From: Arion vulgaris
Lineage: Eukaryota; Mollusca; Gastropoda; Stylommatophora; Arionidae
Length of the DNA stretch: 64,000 bases
Direction: 5' to 3'
NCBI GenBank assembly: GCA_020796225.1
Contig: CM036762.1
Coordinates: 48,501,590-48,565,589 of the forward strand
Of this stretch, positions 19,045 through 28,199 are shown one piece after another. How positions within the stretch are numbered: position 1 is the first letter of the stretch; the number at the start of each line of letters is the position of its first letter. The notes under the pieces were generated by a model that ran no database searches, was not told the DNA's origin, and worked only from the letters and a program-made list of their open reading frames with translations. The position numbers and the translations under genes are program-made.

Positions 19045-19690
19045 GGGGGGATTCTGGTCTTGAAACTTTTTCGTTGCTTTGGTATTAATGTAGAATTTGT
19101 ATAACAATTTTCAGATATTATGACTTAGAATTTTAGAAAAAGTAGTAAAAAAGTCAATGCGTTGCCATGGAAACAATAAAGATGGCCGCTAAACACAAAT
19201 TTCAAATCCTAAAGCTCTGAAGTTAATGAATATAAATGAATTCTGTTTTCACTCAAGGTGAGCAATTGTAATATCTAAAAATTACACATGATTTTTGGAT
19301 ATATTAAATATTACATTTTTATGAATTGTTGAAACACACTCCAAAACAGCTATTTTTGACCGAATTTTGAGGGAATTTTTACCAAATACTTTATAAAAAA
19401 TTAAATATTTAATATATCATAACAATCATGTGTAATATTTTAGATATTACAATTGCGCACCTTAGAGTGAAAACAGAATCCATTTACATTCATTATATTC
19501 AGAGTCTTAGGGATTTGAAATTTTGTTTTTGGCGCCATTTTGTATTGTTTCCATGGCAACGCTTTGACATTTTTTTTTTACTCATTTTTTCTACTATTCT
19601 AAGTCATAATCTTTCAAAATGGTTATACAAATTTTACATTAATGTGAAAACAACGAAATTGCTTCATGATCCCCATACCCCGAATCCCCC
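19045..19690. mobile_element. 646-bp fold-back element with near full-length inverted repeats
   Basis: Left arm (19045 to about 19325) and right arm (about 19385 to 19690) are inverted copies. Matching pieces include 'cgttgccatggaaacaata', 'atttcaaatcc', 'ggattctgttttcact' and 'caattgtaatatctaaa'. Termini are 'ggggggattc' and 'gaatccccc'. TTTA flanks both ends (19041-19044, 19691-19694). A short AT-rich loop of about 60 bp joins the arms. Non-coding; the 89-aa ORF lies within an arm. A large MITE or fold-back transposon, superfamily undetermined. Confidence 0.9.
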
Positions 19691-19765
19691 TTTATAGCGA
19701 GAGAAATGCTATGTATGGAGCCTTATAGCGAGAGAAATGCTATATTTTAAGCAAGATAGGGTGTC
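19691..19765. repeat. Tandem array, right part
   Basis: Two further 'tagcgagagaaatgctat' units continuing the array at 18870-19044. Confidence 0.85.
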
Positions 19766-19799
19766 ACTTAAGGACGACAGAATGTTGAAGCTTTTTAAC

Positions 19800-19925
19800 T
19801 GTCAGTAGGTATTGGTTATTGAACAATCTTCATAGATACTCTTATCACTGTAGATCTTGAAGAAGAAGCATGCTGTTGGTTCTTGTGAATCGCTGGTTAA
19901 ATAGACTCTTGTATCGAAAGGATTA
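19800..19925 (-). mobile_element. Old copy of the RNase-H LINE 3' end
   Basis: 'gtattggttattgaacaatc' and 'tgttggttcttgtgaatcgc' resemble 40071-40200 on the same strand ('ttattggttattggttac', 'tgatggttcctgtggctcgc'). Strongly diverged, so an older relative of the 40-kb LINE. Confidence 0.5.
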
Positions 19926-19934
19926 GAGTCTTTA

Positions 19935-20347
19935 TTCATATTTTTGCACATTGTAAAACTGTCTAATTCATATTTTTGTACACGGTAAAACTGTCTAATT
20001 CATATTTTTGTACATTGTAAAACTGTCTAATTCATATTTTTGAACGTTGTAAAACTGTCTAATTCATATTTTTGTACATTGTAAAACTGTCTAATTCATA
20101 TTTGTGTACGCAGGAAAACTGTCTAATTCATATTTTTTTACGTTGTAAAACTGTCTAATTCATATTTTTGTACATTGTAAAACTGTCTAATTCATATTTG
20201 TGTACGTTGTAAAACTGTCTAATTCATGTTTTTGTACGCGGTAAAACTGTCTAATATATATTTTTGTACGTTGTAAAACTGTCTAATTCATATTTGTATA
20301 CGTTGTAAAACTGTCTAATTCATATTTTGGTACGTTGTAAAACTGTC
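19935..20347. repeat. 32-bp tandem array, about 12.9 copies
   Basis: Unit 'ttcatatttttgtacattgt' plus 'aaaactgtctaa', 413 bp in all. Variation concentrates in 'ttttgtac.ttg'; the 'aaaactgtct' half is invariant. Confidence 0.95.
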
Positions 20348-20457
20348 GTATATAGCTATACTGCAGTATACCTTACATCTGAGACGCATTAATACAGTGA
20401 ATAGAACTATTCCTTGTAAAATTGGACACAAAAAAAGATGTGGGTCTATTTCCAGTT

Positions 20458-20665
20458 CGCCCGCCTGCCCAGTGTGTTCGTAGCGCGTTGGACAACGGGT
20501 AACAAGCCCTCTGTGAGTGCGGGTTCAATTCCCGGGCTGGCAGAAAAGCCACAGGTTCTCCAGATTTACGGTGTTCGTGGAACCGAACCGAAGGGTTACG
20601 ATGTCCATGGCACCGAGCCAAAGATCTGAAAGCTCAAGTGCTTTTGGATCAGGTAAAAAAAAAAT
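20458..20665 (+). mobile_element. SINE-B copy, well preserved
   Basis: A-box region 'cgtagcgcgttggacaacgg', B box 'gggttcaattcccgg', then 'tccagatttacggtgttcgt', 'gaagggttacgatgtccatg', the 3' end 'gctcaagtgcttttggatca' and an A run. The tRNA-like part spans about 75 bp; the remaining 130 bp is the family body. Confidence 0.93.
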
Positions 20666-20749
20666 CAATCTCCTTACATTGGTCCATCCATCTACCTCCT
20701 ACATATTTAAATATAATATAATATAAATATAAATAAAAATACTGCACAT

Positions 20750-20860
20750 TTAACTCAGTCTGGATTCGAACCAACAACCTTCATAATGACAGGCAAACAT
20801 CTTAACCACTTCACCATAGGGGACCCCCATCTGACACTCGTGAACCGAACTACGTAGTCC
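20750..20860 (-). mobile_element. tRNA-like SINE head
   Basis: The minus strand reads 'ggggtcccctatggtgaagt', then 'ggttaagatg', and B-box-like 'ggttcgaatccagac'. Similar to the SINE-A/G heads, but no matching body follows. Just to its right is 'gacactcgtgaac', a SINE-A-like word. Confidence 0.6.
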
Positions 20861-21190
20861 AGATTCGAACTACGCCAAGCGACCTCATTGAGGAATAAAT
20901 GATTAAAGAGCTGGCATTTAATTTGTCCCTCTTTATTAAATTAATCATTTATTTCTACCCACAAAAAAAAATCAATAAAGACAGATAGTGCATAGACAAA
21001 AAACCAGCAAGAGACAAACAATAGATATACCTTCAGAAAATTATCTGTATATTTTTATTCATTCTTGTCGTGTATACGTGCTTCACTCCATGCTCTTCAA
21101 GTATTGATCGATGCCAGCAGCATTTCTCTGCTTTGTCTGCTCGGCGCGCTTTCAGAACAATGATACTGTTTGCGAGCTGTGTTTACTTTT
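20861..21190. other. No feature recognised
   Basis: Contains a short imperfect inverted pair, 'aataaatgattaa' (20894) and 'ttaatcatttatt' (20941), that could form a hairpin. Otherwise plain. Confidence 0.45.
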
Positions 21191-21194
21191 TTTT

Positions 21195-21560
21195 AGTTGT
21201 TAGTTTGTCCGGGTTGTTCTTGATGTCCAGGTCATTCTTGATGTCTGGGTTGCTCTTGATGTCCAGGTCGTTCTTGATGTCCAGGTCGTTCTTGATGTCC
21301 AGGTCGTTCTTGTTGTCTGGGTTGTTCTTGTTGTCTGGGTTGTTTTTGATGTCTGGGTTGCTTTTGATGTCTGGGTTGTTCTTGATGTCTGGGTTGTTCT
21401 TGATGTCTGATTTTTTCTAGATATCCAGGTTGTTCATGATGTCTGGGGTGTTCTTGATGTCCATGTTGTTCTTGATGTCCGAGTTGTTCTTGATGTCCAT
21501 GTTATTCTTGCTGCTTAAGTTTTTCTTGCTGTTCGGGTTGTTCTTGCTGTCCGGAGTGCT
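21195..21560. repeat. 18-bp tandem array, about 20 copies
   Basis: Unit 'gttcttgatgtctgggtt' with an alternative form 'ttcttgatgtccaggtcg'; the two forms cluster, suggesting local block duplications. The 116-aa frame rich in 'FLMSG' is a product of the 18-bp periodicity. Confidence 0.92.
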
Positions 21561-21564
21561 ATTT

Positions 21565-21865
21565 TTATTCCCGGTGTGTTGAGTGTCATGATTGTGCTGT
21601 TAAATATCATGACTGCTCTTCTGAGCGTCAGTATTGTGCTGAGTGTCATGAATGCGCTACTGATTGTCATGATTGTGCTGCTAATTGTCATATTTAGGCT
21701 CGGTGTCATGACTGTGCTGCAGTGTGACACGACAGGGCTGAGGGTTATGATTGGGTTGCTGATTTTCATGATTGTGCCATTGAGTATCATGGTTGATCTG
21801 CTGGGGACCGTGATTGTGCTGTTAAGTGTCATGATTGTCGAATTGACTGTCATGATTGAACTATT
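21565..21865. repeat. Degenerate tandem array ('gtcatgattgtgctg' units)
   Basis: Loose repeats of about 30 bp built on 'tgtcatgattgtgctgctga'. Follows directly on the 18-bp array; possibly an older related satellite. ORFs on both strands are incidental. Confidence 0.8.
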
Positions 21866-21867
21866 TC

Positions 21868-21990
21868 CCGCCTACCAAACCAATGTGCAACGTATGCACG
21901 TTCTTGGCAAAGATCAAACATATCACAAAGAGTGATTAAAATTGGTCGTAGAGAACGAACGTAAAGAAGGAGAACTATTTCCTCATGATT
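21868..21990 (+). mobile_element. SINE-D 3' fragment
   Basis: 'cctaccaaaccaatgtgcaa' through 'atcacaaagagtgattaaaa' to 'gaacgaacgtaaagaagga'. Head missing. Confidence 0.82.
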
Positions 21991-22235
21991 GAGCTCCTGA
22001 TTGCCAGAGCTGTACTGGTTGTCACGGAAACACAACACAACTGCTCACTGGTTTGGTAAATCTAATTGGATCATTGCAAGAGATTTCAATGAAACCTAAT
22101 TCCAATAATAACAGCATTTTGTTTCTAGTTAGAACTCAGACACAAGAAATCAATTCTCAGTAATCCATCAACCTTAATGTCATCTTGTTCTGATAAGGTC
22201 GACTCATTACTTCAATGTAACTTAACATTGCTACG
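21991..22235. other. No feature recognised
   Basis: Single-copy spacer. Confidence 0.4.
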
Positions 22236-22590
22236 TTGATAGTGAGACTGGTTTTATTTAATTGATTGATGATTGATTGATTGATTGATGAGACCATCGT
22301 CATTGCACTTCGGTAAGTAGCCATGTGTGATCCGATCTCTTTCTTATACAGGAATATCTCAGCTGCAGTGCACGAACTCCGTAGCACCGGCGAGAGGCCC
22401 CGTGTAATTTTGAAGATGGTGACGATATTTTTGTAGGAATTTTTATTTTAAATCTTGTCTAATGAATTTTGCAGCGGCTTTCCAGCTTGCTCTTCTCGAT
22501 TTTGAACTGCCAAGGGTTCTTTTATGTTCTCAAATTGAACTCGGGACATACGTTTTATCGTCCGTCTCCGACATGCAAATGTACACACAT
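22236..22590 (-). mobile_element. SINE-G copy 2
   Basis: The reverse of 17780-18000: complements of 'gtgcactgcagctgagat' and 'cggagacggacgataaaac' are present. On the minus strand the 3' end is followed by an 'aatc' repeat (22259-22289), a simple-repeat tail. The tRNA-like head is replaced by the CA-rich tract, so it is 5'-truncated. Confidence 0.85.
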
Positions 22591-22695
22591 AAGCACATAT
22601 ACACATCTACACACACACCTACATGCACACATGCGTGCATACATATATACATACATGTATATCCACATACACACACACACACACACACACAGAGA
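22575..22695. repeat. (CA)n-rich microsatellite
   Basis: Irregular ACAT/ACAC runs, ending in a pure (CA)n of about 26 bp at 22665-22690. Confidence 0.92.
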
Positions 22696-22975
22696 TATCA
22701 TATATTCGTCAATACACACAAATTACAGCTCTCACAAGCAGCCATACTGTCCTACACTCACCTCATAACGCCTCCCCACCCCCATCTACTTGATACCTAC
22801 CCCAGGAATCGTGCTGTCAATCAGGGAAAATAACCTTCCATTGTCCTCTCACACTCCAGCCGTCAACTTGCGCGCGTGCGCTGGAATGAATTTGACCTCG
22901 CTCACCTTCGCTCCTAGTGTCAACCAAATTGACTAGGTTTTTGTTTTGTTTTCAACAGAGATTTATGTAATTTGA

Positions 22976-23035
22976 TTCTCTCTCTCTCCCTCTCTCTCTC
23001 TCCCTCTCTCTCTCACTCTCTCTCTTTGTGTGTGA
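22976..23035. repeat. (CT)n microsatellite
   Basis: CT dinucleotides with 'ccctctc' interruptions. Another short one lies at 23466-23500. Confidence 0.92.
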
Positions 23036-23154
23036 GTGTTTGTGAGGGGTATGTGCCTGGCTGTCTATAAATAGATTGCGTGTGTGCTTCGTAACTTACT
23101 GTAATTTTTCTTGCAATTTTAAACCTATTATTTAAGTTATGTCATGTTTCTTTT

Positions 23155-23462
23155 ATTTTTTCTTTCCTTATTCCTCTCCGCTCCTCGTGGAGAATAAGAC
23201 ATCAACAGTTGTTTGCCACTTTTCCCAGTCTCTGGCTCTTTTCTTAATGGCCTTCCATATAGTCCAGCACCTTCAGTTCCTCAAGATGACTAAGTCTCCA
23301 GGTCTTTTAGGACGTCCTCTCCTCTGTTTTTCTTTAAGGTTCCACTCAGGTGCTTGTACAGTCACACACAACTGTGTCTTTCGTAGGGTATGCCAAACCC
23401 ATCGTCCTTTTCCCTTCTTAACCTGGGTCAGCATGGGTTCCTGTCCTGTTCTTATCCACTGA
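23155..23462 (-). mobile_element. LINE 3' fragment, degenerate
   Basis: The minus strand, with frame changes, reads 'RKTQLCVTVQAPEWNLKEKQ'-like sequence followed by 'RGRPKRPGDLVILRN' and 'WEKWQTTVDVLFST', the usual layout of a LINE C-terminal tail (basic RGRP motif, then a tryptophan-rich end). Not the same family as the others here. Confidence 0.65.
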
Positions 23463-23589
23463 TCAGTCTCTCTCTCTCTCTCACTCTCTCTCTCTCTCGC
23501 GATCGTTCTTTTTCGCCATATTTATCATTCTTATTGTGATATATTAACAGCCGTTGTCAAGAACGTATTTTTACGTCACATCCTTCAAC

Positions 23590-23720
23590 GCCTTTTCTAG
23601 CTCTGGTGCATATCCTTCGGTAACGTGTCCGATTTCACCCAGCGTTTACTGGGTTCGCTCTCCGTCAGCATTTGACTGTCCCCAACCTACTTGCTAAGCT
23701 GCAGTTTGCTATTTTCGTTT
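23590..23720 (-). mobile_element. Body-I SINE-like fragment
   Basis: 'ctctggtgcatatccttcgg', 'cagcgtttactgggttcgct' and 'ctccgtcagc' are the reverse of 130-230. Incomplete at both ends. A further scrap, 'gcctttgattgtccccaat', lies at 23841. Confidence 0.7.
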
Positions 23721-24480
23721 AGGGTAGCTACCCTTATACCACCTACCCTCCTGGGCTGTTGATCTACCCAGGTTACCCGTCTTTTGTGGACTGCTTGGTT
23801 TGCCTACCGTCCAGTTTTGTGTACGGCTTACTCTGCTAGCCTTTGATTGTCCCCAATCTAACTACAAGGCAGTAGTAGTTCTCTTCGAGGTGAAATGCGC
23901 ACTGGGTTCAAGCATCTGCTGGGCTTTCCAGTTTTTCTGCTCATTTGGTCGGTCCGCTCATCCCTTCGCTTGCTTTGGTGCCTGCCCACCGTGTTTATCA
24001 GTTCTCACCGTGCTTACATTCACCATGCCTCTAGGCTGTCAAGACATGGGCCTCAACTCGTGCCCCCACCACAGCGCTCCGAGTTTCACCTTATGTGGGA
24101 CCACGTGCAACCCAATTGGGGCCCCAACCTCAGGACCTAGAGCTTAGCCCAATGTGAGCCCACGTCTCTTTTCTGGATGCACCTCTCATCCTTTTATGTT
24201 CGTTTGTTCAGCCTTTCTCGCTGGACGGCCGGGAGACTGTGGTAACTGTGGTGCGGCTTTTGCCTTACACTTCGTGCTTTTTGGACTCTTGCTCCAGAGC
24301 TGGCAATTTTAGTGCGGTCATTTACTCCGGGAGAGCTAGCATTCGTTCGCAGACGACTCGTACATTACCGTATCTTACGTTTCAATCACTAATTTTTCAT
24401 CGGACTTCGGCCAGGAGATGCGTGCATTTTGTTCAGGGGTTTGTCCCTATGTGCCTTTGACTCCATCCAGAGGTCTGATG
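23721..24480. other. GC-richer segment of unknown nature
   Basis: Base composition is clearly less AT-rich than the surroundings and there are two overlapping open frames (115 and 81 aa at 23800-24147), but no recognisable domain. Could be a fragment of an older element or a diverged host exon. Nothing links it to the other repeats except a short body-I-like scrap near 23841. Confidence 0.3.
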
Positions 24481-24860
24481 TAATATTCACTACCGACATT
24501 TTGTTAACTAAATTTAAACAATATAATGTTAAAGTGATCGACAATATGTTAACAATTTAACTCTGTAATTTTGTTAACCACTGAACGCATTTATATTGCA
24601 GTGTTTTTTGTTACTTCGATTTTTTGTTAATGAAAAATATATGATTAAGAGTGGAAAAAACCAATAATAACAACAAGCATACACTCACCCCCACACTCAT
24701 ACACACAGGCACACACACACAAATGGTTAATGCATTCATTCTGAGAACAGCACATACTTATGCATATTTCATATGTTATATCAACAATGTAATGAAAACA
24801 GCCAATCTAAAACAAACAACATAACACTTCAAATACAATCCTTAACTTTAACGTCAATTT
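24481..24860. other. AT-rich, 'ttttgttaac'-rich spacer
   Basis: 'attttgttaac' recurs near 24500, 24570 and 24620, a weak degenerate repeat, followed by a short CA-rich run at 24680-24720. Confidence 0.5.
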
Positions 24861-24861
24861 T

Positions 24862-25070
24862 ACCGATCCAGAAGCACTTGAGCTGAAAGCTCTTCGGCTC
24901 GGTGTCATGGACATCGTAACCCTTCGGCTTGGTGCCACAAACACCGTAAATCTGGGGAACCTGCAGCTTTTCTGCCAATCCGCGGAGTTGAACCCGCACT
25001 TACAGAGGACTAGTCACCCGTAGTCCCAACGCGCTACGAACACGCAGGGCACGCGGGCGTCATGTGTCCT
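24862..25070 (-). mobile_element. SINE-B copy
   Basis: Begins (3' end) 'ttttaccgatccagaagcac' and runs to 'cgctacgaacacgcagggc'. 'tccttaac' occurs on both sides (24838 region and about 25067), a possible 8-bp duplication. Confidence 0.88.
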
Positions 25071-25185
25071 TAACAACCAGACCGTGACGCCGTGTGATTG
25101 TTAGCAAGTTATATACATGTTTCCAGCAAATATAATTAACTTGTTTCTATTGTCAATGACCAGTGAAATCAATGTTTTTAATTGC

Positions 25186-25285
25186 ATTTCCATGTTACTT
25201 AATGTAAAATATTTCCATGTTACTTAATGTCAAACATTTCCGTGTTACTTAATGTCAAATATTTGCATGTTACTTAATGTCAAAG
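25186..25285. repeat. 25-bp tandem array, 4 copies
   Basis: 'atttccatgttacttaatgt' plus 'caaac', with single-base variants. Confidence 0.92.
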
Positions 25286-25344
25286 TGATGTATATTTGAA
25301 TATCACTCAAAATTTCATCACAAATTAGTTTCTTTCTTACACTT

Positions 25345-25830
25345 TTTCTTCTTCTTCTTACGTTTCATATCGTCTACTTCTGAACCACTCTTTGTGATTT
25401 GTATGTCAACCGGGTTGAAGAGAGGTTGTACTTTGTGCCAGTTATGCACCTACAAGTTGGTCATCACATCCGATTACTGCAACGCTTTTTATTTACTAAG
25501 GTAGCTTCCCTAGGTCCTACATCAGTCACCTCTTATGATAAAGGGTTTTAAAGCCGAAGGATTGACTTAACTGCACCGGGTTTGACCCCCTACGGCTCGG
25601 TCCCTCTCAGCAGAAATGGCACGCCACCTGCCGAGAGCATTGCGCAAAGCACGAGCTCCGTAGCTCCAGCAACAATCCTAGGAGTCTCTGAAAAAACTGC
25701 ACTCGTGAACAGAATATCGCGGTCCGGACTCGAACCCACGACCTTCGACTCACAAGGCAAAGGATATACCTTCTAGGTCGCAATGTTACTATTTTCTGCT
25801 CCCCTTGTGAGTCCTAACAACACACACGGG
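25345..25830 (-). mobile_element. SINE-C copy split by a SINE-A
   Basis: Tail half at 25345-25538 ('ttcttcttcttacgtttcat' to 'cagtcacctcttatga') and head half at about 25771-25830 ('accttctaggtcgcaatgtt' to 'acacacgggtg'). Together they make one full C element; the 230 bp between is SINE-A. Confidence 0.9.
25540..25770 (-). mobile_element. SINE-A copy nested inside SINE-C
   Basis: The minus-strand head lies near 25770 ('actcgaacccacgaccttc' is its B-box region) and the 3' end 'aagccgaaggattgact' lies at 25550. Near full length. It must post-date the SINE-C it interrupts. Confidence 0.92.
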
Positions 25831-25884
25831 TGAGTTTCTTTCAATTTCCTTCATATACATTTTTTTTTAAAGTCAATAAACCCT

Positions 25885-26065
25885 TTTTCATACATCGAGG
25901 TATACTGGATAATAAGGTGTTAGACCCGTATGTTTCATTGACGGTCGGCACACGATGGATGATGTGGTCAACATCAGGCCTGCATCCTTTACTTCCCAGT
26001 GTTTTTCCTGGTATCCAAATGTGTATCAATTTGCCCTCAGATTTGCAATTTTCATTTCTTGTTTT
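25885..26065 (-). mobile_element. SINE-K fragment
   Basis: 'catcgaggtatactggataa', 'gacggtcggcacacgatgg' and 'gatgtggtcaacatcaggcc' are the reverse of the body of 47049-47308. The tRNA-like head is lost. Confidence 0.7.
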
Positions 26066-26255
26066 AAATATCTTATTGCAAGTGATGTTCTGCAATGTTG
26101 GGTGTTTAGAGTCAAATAAAGCTTTTGTGATCTGTGAACTTTAAGAGTTCAACATTTTCCCAAGATGCTCTGTCTTTTTCAGGGAACAGATCAAGAATCG
26201 CATGTTTTCAAACAATCCATAAGATGCATTATACTTTTCGTTGAGTGTCTGGAAA

Positions 26256-26420
26256 AATGATGGTGAAAGACGAGACAGAGGAAGACAGAGAGAAAATTTT
26301 GGATAGTCTGACTTCATGGCACAGTAGAGCGTCAACATCTGAGTTGATAGCAAACACCAAAGATAGAGATTTGTGGAGATCCATGATCGCCTACGCCAGC
26401 CGGCACGGCACCTGATGATG
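26256..26420 (+). mobile_element. LINE 3' fragment matching the end of 2695-3375
   Basis: 'acgagacagaggaagacaga' to 'cggcacggcacctgatgatg'; protein frame 'SWHSRAST' ... 'ELIANTKDRDLWRSMI'. Only the last 50 codons and the TGATGA tail are kept. Confidence 0.8.
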
Positions 26421-26755
26421 ATGTTCTGGAAACAGAGGAAGTATTTTTGTCCAAAGTGCATCCTTTTTCTCGTATGTGGGTTCCCAGGTGAAATGAAATA
26501 AGATGCAAAGGCAGTACCAGGGCCAGTGAGCTGGCACTAGCTAAGACCCTACTCTACTGCCACGTGGTGATTCTGGAAACAATTTCCTGCCGTGTAGTCT
26601 GGCAAATCGGATCCAAGACGAACTGCTACGCGACTATGTAGTAATGTAAGCGCATCTGCAAATAGTATGAGGCTTGTAAACACAACAGACGAGAAGAATC
26701 TCAGAGTGGCTGCTACTACATGGGTTTCTTAGCCGACATCTTGAGATTGATAATT
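26421..26755. other. No feature recognised
   Basis: Single-copy DNA between a LINE tail and a short array. Confidence 0.45.
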
Positions 26756-26893
26756 GGCACAGAAACCGTGCAAGTGACCGAGATACTGCCGGCACAGAAA
26801 CCGTGAAAGTGACCGAGATACTGCCGGCACAGAAACCGTGCAAGTGATCGAGATACTGCCGGCACAGAAACCGTGCAAGTGATCGAGATACTG
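26756..26893. repeat. 35-bp tandem array, about 4 copies
   Basis: Unit 'ggcacagaaaccgtgcaagt' plus 'gaccgagatactgcc', at 26756, 26791, 26826 and 26861. Nearly perfect. Confidence 0.95.
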
Positions 26894-27236
26894 GCTATGT
26901 AATCCCACCTAAAACACATGCAGGTATAAAGTTGGGTCACCAAGTGTCAAGCTATTTGGTCGTACTAGAATATATCGGTCTTGTAAAACTATCTTAATGG
27001 CTGATGTTCCCTCTACACAAAAAGCAAGACAGAGACATGGAAACATACATCCTATTGACTGGTGCTGTCAATACCGCTGATATAAACATATGTCTTGTGT
27101 TCAACGTTTTCGTTAAATTGAAATGAAAATACAGAGTGAAAAACTTTAAACTATTTAGTGGCGTCGAAAACGGTTTAAAATTGTCCTTATTAGAAACGAC
27201 ATTACCATGTCATAAATGGTGACAAAAGCATGAACA

Positions 27237-27305
27237 TGGTCTACGGCTCAGATCACACACAAGCCGCAATGAGTGATTGAGAAGTGATCAATAACAAGCG
27301 AACGA
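27237..27305 (+). mobile_element. SINE-C/E-like tail fragment
   Basis: 'ctcagatcacacacaagccg' and 'gagtgattgagaagtgatca' resemble the shared C/D/E tail. Weakly conserved. Confidence 0.4.
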
Positions 27306-27720
27306 ATTTCAGTGCAAGAAAGAACAGACAATGCATGAAACTGTTAGACAAAGCAAACGCAAACATAACTTTTTACTGAAATCCTGATATGCCTGTCTCA
27401 CATGCCGTAGAGACCTAACGTTGTCTAAAAGTAATCACATTATCGGCGCAAAACAAACATAACAAAGAGTAGTTGGTTTGGTTGACAAGAACGATTGCAA
27501 AGAAACAAACATCCTCGGATGCCGTGTTGTTTCACTGAGTGTCTAAAGCCATTAAAAGCGATTTGTAAGAAGTCCATCATTGTGCTAATGTCCCCGGATG
27601 TCGACTTGTGTGTGTAAAACCAGAGAAAGCTTCCGATCAAAGTTAATGACTTTGCTTGTCTGTCTGTTGTTAGAACACGTGACTTTTAATCTTTTTACTC
27701 CGTAATTTTGTTTTCATCTG
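27306..27720. other. No feature recognised
   Basis: Includes a 66-aa minus-strand ORF without known motif. Confidence 0.45.
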
Positions 27721-27736
27721 GATGCATTTACTTTGC

Positions 27737-28081
27737 CAAAAAAAGAAAAGACAGAATCACCAACATCAGCATAAGAAAGAAAGTTGGCACAAAACCGTGC
27801 TTCAATTACATAGAGAAACAAAGAATGAAGTGGTTTGGCCACTTAATAAGAATGCATCCAAACTCCACAGTATTCAGAGTCTTCTAAAACAGAACATCAG
27901 GAAAGAAGGCAAGAAGAAGACCACGGAAAAGATGGTTAGATGTCGTAGCAGAATCCTGTGAAAGAGCAAAGATAACAATCACACAAGCCACCAGAACAGC
28001 GCAAGACAAAAACAGAAAACCACGACACTGGGCAACAACCCGGTAGCAGTGTGACGACAAAAGAAGAAGAAGATTAAATTA
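27737..28081 (+). mobile_element. LINE 3' fragment (family f) with 16-bp target-site duplication
   Basis: Reads 'RKDRITNISIRKKVGTKPCF', 'NYIEKQRMKWFGHLIRMHPN', then after a frame change 'RRRPRKRWLDVVAESCERAK', ending in an AAG repeat. The exact direct repeat 'gatgcatttactttgc' occurs at 27721-27736 and 28082-28097. The duplication shows this 345-bp piece is itself an insertion, not the remnant of a longer decayed copy. Confidence 0.92.
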
Positions 28082-28199
28082 GATGCATTTACTTTGCAAT
28101 GTATACTAAATTAGACAGTAAACTGACTTTACGTCGTCTTAACAAGTACGCTATACAAGTTTCTATAGAAGTTTTACTATACCAACACTTCCGTAGGGA

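Noticed and set aside
19935..20347. 32-bp repeats considered as a CRISPR array
   Set aside because: No spacers between repeats; the whole 32 bp repeats.
21070..21420. 116-aa ORF with a hydrophobic start (possible signal peptide) and FLMSG repeats
   Set aside because: Most of it is the 18-bp array; the N-terminal hydrophobic part is not supported by any other signal.
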